A model generated the notes under the pieces. That model saw only the letters and a list, made by a program, of their open reading frames with translations, ran no database searches and was not told the origin of the DNA. This document shows positions 48,001 through 60,639 of a stretch of DNA of 64,000 bases, piece by piece. Numbering within the stretch: the first letter of the stretch is position 1; each line of letters starts with the position of its first letter. Origin of the DNA: Spirodela intermedia (lineage: Eukaryota; Streptophyta; Magnoliopsida; Alismatales; Araceae); assembly GCA_902729315.2 (NCBI GenBank), contig LR746270.1:7015221-7079220 (forward strand). Reading direction: 5' to 3'. The translations under genes and the position numbers were made by a program.

Positions 48001-49479
48001 ATGACATTAAGATGGGAAAAATTACAAAAAAAGATACTAATGTGTATTCAGGATTGCTGGGCTGATCCTTTCAGTTCACGGTTCTTGATGTTGTGTTCTG
48101 CACGATAGTCTTGGTCATTTATGCAGCTGTTGTACCATTCCAGCTCCATTGGTTTTTCTATGATTTAAAGTATAGTTATGGGAGTATATCCGTTTTTTCC
48201 ATGCATTATCTGCCTGATTATTTGAATGTATTTTTATTTATTTTTTTGGTAGCATGGAAGAACAAGTGATTAGTCGTGCTCATCGCATGGGTGCTGTTCG
48301 TCCTATTCATGTTGAGACTTTGGCTATGCGTGGGACAATTGAAGAACAAATGATGGATTTCTTACAGGTTATGGCAACTTTCTTTCAGATGCTTCTTAGT
48401 CCGCTTAGTTTTTATGTTTAAGTCAAACTTGGATGTTCATAAAACAGTGCGAGCTTGATTGATATGTGCCCTCTTCAACTCCCTCCCTCCCCAGCATTCA
48501 TGCATTTTGTGTTTCTATAAGTGAAAACCAAGGCAGGTTGTAGAGAACAAAAAGCACTGTCGCACACTCTATGATGACTTTCACTTCCTTTGATCCGTCT
48601 CTATTGCGTTTGTTATTGTCAGACAATAATAACTTTGACAATTTAACACAAATGTATACTTTCAAGAGGTATGAGTTTGAAGGCTTTGAATCATGTTTTC
48701 AAGGAAAAATAAAACATCCGTCAATCAGAGCCTCAATAATCAAGGTTTATATGTATCTATCCGCGCAAAGAATGCCACAGTTTGATGCACATGCCGTAGT
48801 GGAACTGGTATCTGCAGATTATGGTCGCTGCCTGTCCCAACTGCTTACTGAACCACTTAATGCTCCCTTCGCTCGGTGTAAAAACGTTCGGAAGGCATTA
48901 GGAGAAGGGAGATGGGATTGGAAGTTTATTCTCATTGAAACTTTTATTTGCACTCTCTTCTTGTCGACCTGTATTTAGAAATGCACTGATTTTTCTTCTT
49001 TACCTCTTTTATTGAATTTTCTTATTGTATGGCTGTGACTTGTGTTGTTAAGTATGCATCAGTTGCAAATTGGACCCTACTCTCATGATAAGATCTGGCC
49101 ATGCTGTTTTTGAAATGGTTGATCCCCGTCTGGACAATAGCTTGCGAAGTTCAAAACTTTGAACCAATTCGTTGTTAGTACAAAGCTTGAGAAAGTCAGC
49201 ATGAAGTCAAAACACCCTTGTTTGTAATGGTTCTCGCAAGTTTTCAGTTGCTGGTTTGGGGTTCTCTATGAATTTATGGCATGCAACGACTATCTTTTTT
49301 GTAAATTTCTTATAGAACTGATTGAAAGTCTTTTCCAGAATGCTGATGGATGGAGGAATGTTCTGAATCAAGATATTATTGTTTATGAGGAGACAAGGGC
49401 GCACCGTTCACTGCATGATTTTGCTGGAAGCAATTACCTTGCTCATCTTACATCTGTGAAGACTAGTATAAATGACTGA
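39055..49479 (+). CDS. F-box, CW-type zinc finger, SNF2 helicase and RING protein, At3g54460 type (8 exons)
   Basis: Probable nuclear chromatin or DNA-repair ATPase related to RAD5/RAD16-like SNF2 proteins, with an F-box for SCF ligases; its role is not well known. Exons 39055-39686, 43604-46252, 46327-46540, 46618-46899, 46983-47042, 47112-47242, 48253-48367, 49339-49479, phases all closing, 1407 residues. Domain order: plant-specific N terminus (HKLCGFL) with basic nuclear signals (SSRKRRRK); F-box about 296-340 (IWDLADDVLGNVLCSLAPRD); ATPase motif I DEPGLGKT near 410; CW finger about 618-663 (WVQCDACRKWRKLP .. WFCSMN); motif II DEGH near 878; RING-like finger about 1094-1140 (CGDWCRLPIITPCRHILC); helicase C with EKVIIFSQFLEH and motif VI SRAHRMG; tail LHDFAGSNYLAHL. 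The start is the ATG giving MGVEDAFLHQQHKLCGF. Exon 1 is GC-rich, exon 2 is not. A decayed partial copy lies near 62 kb. Confidence 0.95.
42077..42332. repeat. Two tandem copies of a 125-bp unit in intron 1 of the F-box/SNF2 gene
   Basis: Copies start at 42077 and 42202, both with ACTGTAGCGTAAAAATGGCA and ending in CACGCATGATTTGATGTAGA. They differ by only a few short insertions, so the duplication is recent. No coding character. Confidence 0.93.
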
Positions 49480-51959
49480 AGGTATGCTTCGCTGCATTTA
49501 TTTTTCTGTAGGACTTCGTCACACGTTTTCTTTGGCATATTTTTAATTTGGAATTACGGGTTTATCAGTACTTGTACTTTGGAGTGTTGGTCGGAAGACA
49601 TACTTTTTTTTGGCATGTGGGGGTACTTTGGCTTTTCAAAAGAAGAAGGCATGGTACTAATGCACTCTGAAGGTTAAACTCATTGCTTCATGAATTTTTG
49701 CTTGTGAAAACGTCATGTAGGATTTATTCAGAAAAAAATTCGCTTACAGCAGGCCTTGCTTGTTCGTAGCTCTGCTCATTTATAATGCAAGGGTTTTATA
49801 TGCTAGTATTGCCATTTTTAGCGCCTTCTTACTACCTTTTCCTCGTCCAAATCTTTCCAATTGTTGTCCATGGATCTTTCATTTAAAATGGTTATTGTTG
49901 AAGATCTGTATTTTTATCGCTTTGCAGCTTGCCTTTTGACTCTGGAAACCTTAGAATCACAGAAGGTAGGAGTAGAGAAGGATTCCACAATCATCATGTT
50001 ACAGTTTAGCTGTCACTTTTGGGCATGTATTGAAGGTTCTTGATGATTATTGAACAAAGTTTGTTGGAAGGAGGTCTTCATGGACTGTACTGATGAGTAA
50101 CGAAAAGGCTTCCAAGATGATGATTTCCTTCTTTCATGGTTTTATTGGGCACATTTTTGCTGGCTTTTTAGTCTTTGAAATCTACGATCTGAAATTGTCA
50201 TTCCATTAAATCTTTCGAGACATCACTGATTTCTCTGTTGCGTATGCATTTTATTACCTGTATTTAAATGTTCAACAAATCCTGAGGTCTCAGCACTGTT
50301 TTCTCCCTCAGTAAGTGCAAAAAGTTGCACAGTTCTCTCTGTCTGATCTTTGCTTCCGTGATCTTTCTTTTTTTTTTTTTCTTAATATTCATACTTATTG
50401 ATTTATGGGACTTTGTGGTTTACTTGTTTGCTGTTTTTCAACAGGTTTTTAGTTGAGTGACATGATTATCGATCACTTCTAGTTTTGTTCCGTTAGGATT
50501 TGTATGCATTCTTTTTTGATCTGCAAGCGCAGCTTTGCTTTCAGTGTAACTTCTTCTTCTTCTTCTTCTTTCACATGGCTTCAGAATTTATGACCATATA
50601 TGCGATAAAAAATGAAAAGTTACTGCTTGTTCTTTCATTCTAGATTTTTAGTACACAAGTTACTGAATGCTGAATGGTTCTTCTCTGTTGTTTCAATTTT
50701 CGATTCGTGTGTATTAATGTACATTGTTTTCTATTATTTAGCATAAATTTCTCTTCACTCAGGTACCCATTCTTTTTACTTGTGGCTTGGGCGCTGCCTC
50801 AGATATATCCATATTATTACAAGTTCCAGTTGCCTGGTCAAATTGGTTGCAGATTGTGACCGACCCTCTTGAAGCAAATGAACTGTGATTTTTTATTTTA
50901 TTTTTATTTCCTAGGATAGCTTGTTTGGTCTGACTACTGATCATGACTGATGTTTGAGCTGTTCACAGCTACCCAGGACATCAAAGGACGAGTTTAGTTT
51001 TGATGCCCATACTATTCTCATTCATTGTAGTTTATATGGTGCCACTAAACTTTGTCTTTCCAGTCACTTATCCATGATACATACTGTCAGAGAACCTGCT
51101 CTAATCGCCTGAGCTTGCGGTCTAGCTGAGGACGGAAGCTGAAGACAATGGTTGAAAAACAGGAAAGGGTACAGTGAGGTCATTAGTGGTGTAATCTCTG
51201 CAGCTCTTATATCTCTGACTAACTTACGTCTCATGATGTAGGGGGGATGGTAATCATGTAATAGTGAGCATTCCCAAACCCTTCTCCCTCCTCCTCCCCC
51301 TCCCTCCTCTGGGAAGAAAAGGAAGAAAAGAATGAAGAAAAAGGTGGCGGGAAGAAAAAAAGAAAAAAAAAAAAAAAAGAGGGAAAGGAAAGGAGCAACA
51401 ACTGAGCATGCTTCATGCTATAGAAAATATGAAAACCCATGCCTAAGATTCAGTTAAGTAAGAGAGATGGCCACAAATTAATCAGAGCACTTGAAGTTTT
51501 ATTTTCTAATCATCATGAAGCTTTACATGTGCAAGGCCAAAAGGATATGATTTTATCAGAATGTGCGTGCATTCCATCTACCATGATGGCATACATGATT
51601 TTGTATCAGTGTTGATCTGGTCATTCCCAATCTAACATCCTATAGAATAGGAGAAATACATCCATTTATGTTAAAAAAATACAGGTGGAAGATCTCTGGA
51701 GAATAGTGACAAGCAACAAAAGAGCAATGGAGAAGGCTCATCAAAGTGTAAACGAAAATGGAGGAGATAGTCAAAGCAATGACAAGACTACATGGTCAAC
51801 GTGAGCCGACAAAAGGACTACCCCTCCCAATTGAGGAAAATTGAGTCAACTGAATCCCCCACCCCCACATTACCAAAACGTATGTCACCACAAGGATATC
51901 AGCTCACAAACTATGTAATATCATTTCCATCAATGATGTATCATCTGTTTGTTTGAAAA

Positions 51960-52650
51960 ATAATAATAGAAGATGTAGGAAAGGAAAAGAAAACTAGAAT
52001 GAAAACCTGACAAAAATAGAAAAAAAAAGGAGAGTAATGAAGAGATGGGATGAAAGATCAAGAGGGAAAATGCTTTCAGAAAGTGAGAAATTTTGAAAGA
52101 AAAAAAGGAAAAAAATCATATCAAAGAGAAGTTTCTCACCAGCATGAGTAAAATCACGATTTTATGTGCATAAAAATGATGAAGGATGATTAGAAACAAA
52201 TGTCTAATGAGAAAATAGTTCAAATAAGGAAATAAAAGAGGGAGAATGAGAGAAAAACGTGTTGGAAATGAGCGAACTTGTTGACATGAGAGAGAAAATG
52301 AAAAGTTGAGAATAGAATGGGGGATTGGAGAATGTCAAAATAGTTTCATGAAAGGTTAGAAACATGGAAACACTCAGAGAGAATGAACAGGAAGTTGGAG
52401 GAATGGAAGAGCACACAAGAAATATAAGAACAAGGAAGAACTCCCGTCCATAGGGAAAGTGAAAAGGAGAGAGAGAAAGTCATGAAAACTAACTATGAAC
52501 TTAGAAACTAAAGATCTAAAGTGGTGACAAAGACGTAGGGAACATTTTTTCTGCTTGTCACACTGGAAAAGATTGAGAGAAAAGAGAGGGACGCCAAGAG
52601 AACGAGAGAGAGCTCGGGAAAGAGAAGGGAGAAGAGGTGCATACAATATA
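51960..52650 (+). repeat. Purine-rich (GA/GAAA) region
   Basis: About 690 bases dominated by A and G on the plus strand, imperfect and without a fixed unit. It gives Ser/Phe/Leu-rich open frames on the minus strand that are not genes. Confidence 0.6.
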
Positions 52651-53179
52651 TTATCCATAAATTGGGAACTATAGAAGGGGACATGATAACCTAGGGTAGG
52701 GCCATCAATGTGACCAAATTGTCCTTATCTTATAGGCAAAATATTTTTTTATAGTAAATATAAGAAAATACATAATTTTAAATAAATTGATATCAATATA
52801 AAAGTTCTTATTTATAATACTATTTCTTCAAAAAATGATGATAAGAATGCACATATTTATCTTATTTTTACTTTAAAATATCATGCTATCAATAAATAAT
52901 GTCGATTTTGCTCATAAATTGACACATGGTTTATTGAGTTTAGGTCAATGGATGAAATTGACATATATGTATAATTTTGAAAATTACATTTATATCAGTG
53001 GAAGCAAGTAAAGAAATATGCCACCCATAACAATTTCTAAAGTAGGAGAAATAATATTTTCTCTTATTATTTCAAAGATTGCTTGACTTTGCCATGATTA
53101 GTAAAGGTTCTGATGATTTGTGACTACGACGTCCTTGGTATGCTTGTTTATATTTTAATGCATTCAAGTTATCTCACCA

Positions 53180-53580
53180 ACAACATGAGACCATGTTGTG
53201 AGGGTGTCAACATGACATGGCATGGCACAACATGTAGAGGTGCACATGACAACATGGTATAGCACATGTGAATGATAGAGGGTAGCTCTCAACTTGGGCA
53301 AATGGCAGTGCAAAACCAAAGTGAAGTTCATTTAAATATGGTAGAGTATAGTGTCGACACAAGACAACATAATGTGGAGCATACAAGGCTCATACACATA
53401 TGTGCTTGGCATAGGTGGATGACTCCATCATAGACCTTAGAGGTTGATGTCACGTACTGGCAGGGGTAGTAACATGACATCAACACGATGCAGCATAGGA
53501 TGACACACCTAAAGGTGTGTACTACCATGTGACATGTTGTAGCACGAGGTGTCATGAGTGCACACATAGTAAGACACAAA
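53180..53580. repeat. Degenerate short tandem repeat rich in ACATG words
   Basis: The words ACATGACA, GGCACAACATG, AGCACATG and GACATGTTGTAGCAC recur many times in about 400 bases with irregular spacing, as in a decayed minisatellite. Confidence 0.5.
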
Positions 53581-54473
53581 CTCTTGTTTATTATGATGTT
53601 AATGGGCTAGTACATTAACCTTGTTAGCAAGGCCAACCTTGAAAACTTACACCATAAAGCTAATGTATTCAAGTCAATGGCTAGCTAAACCACATCCAAA
53701 TGGTGGTTAATTGACGTTTCATGTGTTTGACACAGTTGAACGTCAACCCTAAAGGGACAAAATGGGAAAGTACACGAGTGACTCTTCCTTGTGAATAGAG
53801 AGAGATTTGAACGGGCTGCCCTCCCCTCTCATCTATATCTCTTAAGAAGAGATATAAAGTCATCTTTGGTCATGCAAGGCTTTTGCAAGATTCTGCAAGA
53901 ATTAGGCCAGCGTGTAATGTTGCAATGAAAGATATGCGAGGTTGATCACCATGTGATAGTGGCTTTAAAGCTTGACTAGCTAGTTAGATTCTCACTGACT
54001 AGCTGGGTAGTTGTTGAAGTATTTCACCCAGCTCGCTCCTTATTGACGACCTGAGCGTTGGTTCCTTATTTTTCTTATGGGATTAGGGGGGAGGAGAGCG
54101 AAAGTGGGAGAGAGAGAGTGAGGGAGAGATAATCAATATTTTATCTGTATTGGGTTTTTTGCCGCAGCTCTCTGTTTCTCGTCCCCACGACGTCTCTGGG
54201 TGATTTGAAAGTCCTCTCGTAGTCGGCTTGGAGCCCGTTGCAGGGCGGGAAGAATCCCCCCCCGTCGTCGATCGGACCGCTCGTCCAGGGATCGTTCCAG
54301 AGCATCCGTCAGAGCTCGGCCTGCAGCCTCCGCTTACGTCTAGGACGACAGCAAGAGGACGGAGCCCGGTAGGGAGAGCTAATGGCGCGTCCCTGACTCG
54401 CACCTCCTCCTCGTCTGTCCGTTCTGCTCTGCTTTTTGCGTTCGCTGAACCTGTTGTTCTCTCTCGTTTATTC

Positions 54474-56897
54474 ATGGCGTCAGACAAGATGGATCCCGAT
54501 GATACATCAGGTGTCTCTCTCACTGCCTCAGTAAGACCTCACTCTGGTGCTGTTGCACCGGATGCTCTAACAGCGCCGGAGAAAGAAGGTAAATTGAGGG
54601 TACCGTGCGTTGTGGGTGTCTCTACTCTCCGTCCTCTCAGATTTCTTGATCTTCCTTAGTATAGAAATGGAGACGATGAAGGAGCGATTTGCAAAACTCC
54701 TGCTCGGGCAAGACATGTCCGGGGGTCGGAAGGGAGTTTGCACCGCCCTCGCCGTCTCCAAAGCCATCACCGATCTTTCTGGTATTGAATATTCTTCTTC
54801 TCTTTCCTTTCCTGTCATTGTGATCCCTCTTGGTTCAAATAGAAAAGGAGAAAAAGGGAAGCTTTCGGTTTCTCTTCCTCTCTAATGGACCCCTGCGGGC
54901 GAATTCGATATCGCAGCCACCATCTTCGGAGAGCTGTGGAGACTGGAGCCCTTAGCGCCACGAAAGAAGGCAATGTGGCGCCGGGAGATGGACTGGCTGC
55001 TGCGGGTGACCGACTCCATCGTGGAGCTGATCCCTTCTCCTAGGGAGCTCCCTGGCGGTGCTGTCTTCGAGGTGATGGTCACCAGGCCTCGATCTGACAT
55101 ATACATGAACCTCCCGGCACTCAGAAAGCTTGATGATATGGTTCTTGGAATGCTCGAGGGATTCCGACACACAGAATTCTGGTACATCGAATGGGGGGTC
55201 CTACTAGTTGGGGCCGGCGTTGACAAATCTTCCTCTTTCAGTAGGCCATCATTCAGGCAGGAGGAGAAATGGTGGCTTCCATGCCCGAAGGTTCCATCCC
55301 ATGGCCTCTCAGAGGCTGCAAGAAGAAGCCTGCAGCAGAGTAGAGACTATGCAAACCAGATACTCAAGGCCGCCAAGGCGATTAACTGTGGTGTGCTTGC
55401 TGAGATGGAGATCCCTGACACATACATGGAGAATTTGCCCAAGGTAGCACACAAAGGCTGAATTTTGGAAAAGATTGATTTTTGACCGTTGCCCATGCTT
55501 ATTACACCCCTCTTGAATCTAGGAGCTCCGTTAATTCGCATGCCCATTGGTGACAATCCTTGCGACTTCTGTTCTAAAGAAGATGGTGGGTCTGTCTTTA
55601 GCATCCAGTTTCTTTTCCTTGCGCCATAGCTGTGATGTTTGATCGAAAATGTCGGGATCTTCTTGCTTATTACGAGATGGCGCTATACTGGGCTTAGCAT
55701 GATCCTAGTTTTTGGGACCATGGAATCTCGTGGATGCCAGGTTTAGGAACCATCAAAGATTCAAAGCCCGCCACCCCTTGTCTCCTGCAGGAAAGTAATG
55801 CAGCATTCTGCTTGTATGAGATGGAAGCAGTTTTTTTTATTTAATCAGTTTCCGGCTCTTATAATGAGTTTTTTTTCTTCTTTTTCTGTTTCTTGTATCG
55901 CCTACATGGAAAATGTATCAATTAGATAATAAATTCCCAATTTTTCCATGGTTATGTTGGTGAAATTTCTTTTATATTCATTTTCACGGACAGCTAACTT
56001 TGATATTTACCATTAGTTTGGCGCATATGCTGAGAGTTATCTGCATAAATTGAATTCATAATTGATAAATGTTCTTTTGAGATTTATTTTTTTCATTTAT
56101 TTAGTTTTTATATTATTGAACTTATTAATTTTGTGCAGAGTGGAAAATCGTGTTTGAGAGAAAACATATACTGCAGTATTACAGCCAAGCACTTCTTCCC
56201 AGAGTGCCTACTGGATAGCCTCGGCCTCTCATCTGAGCAGAGTGCTCTAGCCATAGCGAACAACCTTGAGGCAGCCAAGCATGTCTGGAGGCGTAAGGAT
56301 CAGATAAGGTATCAAAACAATGAGAAGGATAAAAAATCATGGAGTGGAAAGGTCAAGGCTCTCGCAAAGGATTCAGGCAGGAGACAAACCATAGCAGAAC
56401 GTGCCGAGGCCCTCTTAGAACACTTAAAGCTCCGATATCCTCAGCTTCCACCAACAGTTCTGGGGATGAACAAGATTCAGTATAACAAGGTATGAATGGA
56501 CTTTTTTTTTTCTTCTGGTAGAATGTGCTGAGAACTACATATTCCTTTCCTTCCGATGCTGAAAAAGCATATTTTTGTTTGATAAAATGTTTTATTTCAT
56601 TCGAACTTTGGAGTACCTTCTATATTACTGTGTTGAAATGCAACAATTTAACCTGTATTTAACCTTAAATGAAAACCATGTATTATTGGAAACCCATTCA
56701 TGACCTTGGTGTTCTTTCTCCCCATGCAGGATGTGGGTCGAGCAATCCTTGAAAGTTATTCGAGAGTCATAGAGACCTTGGCCTCGAGCATAATGGCCAG
56801 AATTGATGATGTCATATACATGGATGATGCCATCAAGAGGTGTTTAGCTGCAGAAAAAGTATCTTTATGCTTTGAAAGAGTAGCATCCGTGCTCTAA
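54474..56897 (+). CDS. RopGEF: Rop guanine nucleotide exchange factor, PRONE domain (5 exons)
   Basis: Activates plant ROP/RAC small GTPases at the plasma membrane by GDP/GTP exchange. Exons 54474-54588, 54665-54781, 54917-55443, 56139-56489 and 56730-56897, phases 1, 1, 0, 0, give 425 residues. The PRONE domain covers about residue 40 to the end: [57 protein letters not shown] (the conserved WW loop), [37 protein letters not shown], and [20 protein letters not shown]. The start MASDKMDP is the first ATG in frame. Exon 2 uses the acceptor ending at 54664, because the AG at 54658-54659 would create an in-frame TAG. Unlike most RopGEFs it has only a 39-residue N-terminal stretch and stops right after PRONE, without the variable regulatory C-terminal tail. 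A decayed tandem copy follows. Confidence 0.92.
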
Positions 56898-58440
56898 GCT
56901 CATGAAGTGCATTTCTCTACCAGTTCTCTGTCAAAACCCGCCGTTAGACCTGCCATGATGGGTCTGAATAGGTTGGGGCTTCACCTTCTCCCTTAAGCTC
57001 ACGTACATTAAGTACCAATGCAGTTATGTAATCCAGGATTCTATAGTAGAGTAATGACAATGTTTCATTTCCTCATGACAAGTGACTGCTGGCCACATGT
57101 TATCTCTTGGGCCTTCTCTGTTTCTATCAAGGTTAGGTCTTAAGAAGTCGGGCTCAGGAACCCGGTTCATGGCTAACCTTGCTGCCCTGTCCCTCTTACA
57201 GCGAGCATTCTGCACCCAACTGTTCGTGTTGTAGAGTCAGAGCCATGGTCAATTTACTCAGCTTTTCTCTGAAACAAAGACCAGTTCAAAGATTCGTCTT
57301 CATGATCATCGCCGCTACACTTTTTTCAGTCATTTTCTTCTATGTTTGGGCTTGTCAAAAGAAGCAGAAAGCCCACAATATTGGGTGAGACTATGATATG
57401 ATAATCATGTTAATCACCCTTCGTTACCTGAGAATGATGGCAGATGAAGGCCTTTATGAACCTGGTTTTCGACAGCAGCAGGGAGACTGACGGCAAGCTC
57501 TTTCTTCCAATGGAGTGGAAGCTCCTCAGAATCATCCTCTTTATCAATGCTCCTGCCAGGCCTGTAAGCCCGCACAATTTCCTCTAAACAGTGCTTAGAA
57601 ACACATAGTAAATCATAAAATTTCAAATGAAATGCGTCGGCTCAAACATCTAGCTGTTCTTCGATTGCCTCAGAGTGTAGGCATCCATGGCGTCAAGTGT
57701 TGCATCAAATGCTGCCAAGTCCTCCAAATCGAGAAATCATTTCAACTACTGCATCACAGGTTCGGATGCCATGTCATGGAACAGGTTCTAAATCACTAGG
57801 AATTATGGTAATCTGGTTTAAAATGTTTGAATTTCTCTGCCATCTTGACACAGCAGCCATGGGCTCGATCTTGTAGAAATCCGGGCTTTGTGCCCAAAGT
57901 CTATATGCTTGTGAAACCTGAAAGCTATGAACATAATAAGCGTATAGATGATCTTGGGAAGTCCAAGATGGGTACTGACCTACTTTGTCGTGGGTACTTG
58001 ACGGACAGGCATGAACCTGTTCCATGTGTGAGATTGGGTGGCATCTGTTGTAGCCCACAGGGCTATAACGCTTTTTACTCTCTCCCACCCCTTCTTTTCT
58101 TCTGGTTTTTCTCTTCTCTCGACATTTTAGTGTTAGAAAACTCCAAAAGAAGTGACCTACTCGAGATCTTCAACCTTGCTAAATCATCTAGATTTCCCCC
58201 TTGAATGTTCACCTTTTTCCATCTTTAGCAAAACGAGGATAGCAGCAGTTTTCTGGAGCAATTCCGTGTAAAAAATATAAATAAATAAATAAAAATATAT
58301 GCCTATTAAAATCAATTAATAGGCGAGGCTAAAGTCTTTTATGGGACTCGGATTTTTGGTCTGAATATGGGGATAATTCTGTAAAAATGCGTTCTTTGCC
58401 TGAAATATGGGTTAGTCATGAAAACCCTGTAATGAATGGG
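56898..58440. other. Intergenic region between RopGEF and its pseudogene
   Basis: Holds the RopGEF 3' UTR. Open frames at 57414-57626 (minus), 57774-58088 (minus) and 57827-58204 (plus) have no domain I recognise and lack splice partners. Nothing else is seen. Confidence 0.45.
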
Positions 58441-58442
58441 GA

Positions 58443-58446
58443 TATA

Positions 58447-58522
<76 letters not shown>
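58443..58522. repeat. (AT)n(AG)n compound microsatellite
   Basis: About 13 AT units run directly into about 27 AG units, about 90 bases upstream of the RopGEF pseudogene region. Confidence 0.95.
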
Positions 58523-58524
<2 letters not shown>

Positions 58525-58609
58525 TCTCTTGACTTTTTTCTTCTGCAGTTATTTTAATTTTTTAATATTTTATCTCTCCCCTAATAAGACGCATAACGTC
58601 TCTCTCGTT

Positions 58610-60635
58610 TGACTAACGAGAGTACCCCTGCAGTCGACTGCGAGCTCCTCCCTCTCGGCGGAAAGAATGCCCACGGAAAAGGAAAGGGTCGGTCACGAAT
58701 ATCGGCCATCGGTCAACACCCATCAGAGCTGAGCTCCCAGCCTCGCTCCGCTTACATCTACGAATACAGCAAGAGGACGGAGTCTGGGAAGAAGAGCAAC
58801 TGGCGCGTCGTTGACTCGCAGCTTCCTCCTCTTCTGTCTCTTCTGCGTTCGCTGAACCTGCGGTTCTCTCCCCTTTTATCAATGGCGTCGCTCAAGACCC
58901 CACTGCCTTAGCAAGACCTCACTTCTGGTGTTCCTTGCACCTGGTACTCTGATGGCCCCCGAGGAAGGAGGTGGATTGAGGGTGCTGCCCGTTGTGGGAT
59001 GTCCCTCCTCTCCGTCCACTCAGATTTCTTGATCTTCCTTAATATTGTTCGGGGGTAGGAAGGCGATGTGGCGCCGGGAGATGGAGTGGCTTCTCTGCGT
59101 GGCTGACTCCATCCCGGAGCTCCCTGGTGGTGCTGTCTCCGAGGAGATGGTCACCAGGCCTCGGCCGGACACATGCAGGTGCTCAAGGCCGTCATACATG
59201 GCAATTAACAGTGGCGTGCTTGGTGAGATGGAGACCCTTGATACATATCTGGAGAACTTGCCAAAGGAAGATCATTAAAGCTCAATTTTTGACTATTTTC
59301 TACTTCTGACCATGATGGAATGTACTGATTTTCGAACAAGAAAGTGGGTTCGTCTTGTTGGCAAAGGTTGACTGGACAATATGATTTTTGTTGGGGTTGT
59401 GAACGAACCTTATGCATCTTGTGGAACCAAATCAAGGAGATAATCATGTCCAAAACCCAAAGCCAATTTTCGTGAATGCCCAGTGGTGAGATTTTGCTTC
59501 TAGTATGAGGTTACAGGATTTAATTTGCTCAGTTCCTGGCGCTTAAGTGGGTTTGTCTCTATTTATTCTGCCACCTGCATAGAATGTGTATCAATCAATG
59601 AAATAATAATTTTTTTGTTGAAAACTATTCGAAGGGCTCGGCAGAAACCCAGAGCCAAACTTTGCTCTGCTAACTGGTTGAGCTGATTAGTATTTATTTT
59701 GTTGATAAAACGTTTGATGAAATCTATCGTTTTTTTATTGCTGGGGATCAGTTGCTCTGTCATGGTAAAACGTTTGAAAGTTTCAATTCTAATAAAAATC
59801 ATTTTCACAATTTTCCTACTTAGCTTAATGGTATAATTTTTAGACTGATGGAATTGATACATTTTAGCAGAGTGGAAAATCCTGTTTGGGCGACAGCCTA
59901 TACTACGGTATTACAGAGAAACAGTTCTTCCCACAATCTCTATTAGATCGAATGGACTTCTCATCAGAGCACCGTACTCTGGACATTGCAAATAATCTTG
60001 AGGCAGCTATGCATGTCTGGAAACGAAAAGATGTGAAAAGGCATCCAAAAAAGGGGAAGGAAAATAAATCCTGGTGTGGAAGGGCCTAGGCTCTTATGAA
60101 GGATTCAGCAAGGAGGCAATGGCTAGCAGAGCGTGTTGATGCTCTCTTGCAGTTGTTAAGGCTCCGATATCCTGGACTTCCGCAGACATTTATAGAGATG
60201 AATAAAAGGTTCAGTATAAAAAGTTACTGATGGGCATAGTACTTCTAACTGTGGCATGAAACTGAGCCATAGTTGCATGTCCTAGAATCTGATTTTGGGT
60301 TTTCTTTTGATAGTGAAAAAATCTGAAATGAGTTTTTATCATATCCATATCTGATTTTCCAGCAAGTTGTATCTTTTAGATTGCTTGTCCTCTATTTTCC
60401 GCACTAAATGATTCCCATCTGTCGAGAAAAACAACACATGATCAAGATATTTTAAAAACTTTTGCAGGATGTTGGTCTGTCCATCATTGAAAGCTATTCG
60501 AGGATCATAGAGAGTTTGGGCTTCAGCATATTAGCAAGGATCAATGATGTAATATATGCTGATGATGCAGTGAAGAGGTGTTTACCTCCAGAGAAGGTCT
60601 CTCTATGCTACGGGGGAGAAGTACTTCCTTTGTAG
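58610..60635 (+). pseudogene. Decayed tandem copy of the RopGEF gene
   Basis: Matches the intact RopGEF from its 5' leader to its last exon, in the same order and with introns retained, so it arose by DNA duplication, not by retrocopy. The leader and start (ATG near 58881) align, but exon 1 soon meets a stop. Exon 2 is almost wholly deleted, joined at TGTTCGGGGGTAGGAAGG to MWRREMEWLL of exon 3. Exon 3 (to about 59278) lacks roughly the middle of PRONE: TRPRPDTC is followed at once by the part before INSGVLGEMETLDTYLENLP. Exon 4 (59871 to about 60228) has an AAG-to-TAG change (60087-60089) and a shift near NKRFSI. Exon 5 (60468-60635) is intact: DVGLSIIESYSRIIESLGFS to a stop. These lesions rule out a working PRONE domain. 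Confidence 0.9.
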
Positions 60636-60639
60636 CATC

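Larger units (their letters stand above)
49480..54470. other. Five-kb intergenic region
   Basis: No gene recognised. 49480 to about 51240 is AT-rich with T-runs and a (CTT)n tract near 50559-50577. A pyrimidine-then-purine stretch lies at 51270-51395. 51960-52650 is strongly purine-rich (GA/GAAA words) on the plus strand. 52730-53060 is AT-rich. The last 400 bases become GC-rich and hold the RopGEF promoter and leader. Minus frames such as 52374-52658 come from the purine bias. Confidence 0.5.

Noticed and set aside
57414-57626. Minus-strand frame of 70 codons after the RopGEF gene
   Set aside because: Some coding-like composition, but no family match, no splice partner and no pairing with the duplicated block.
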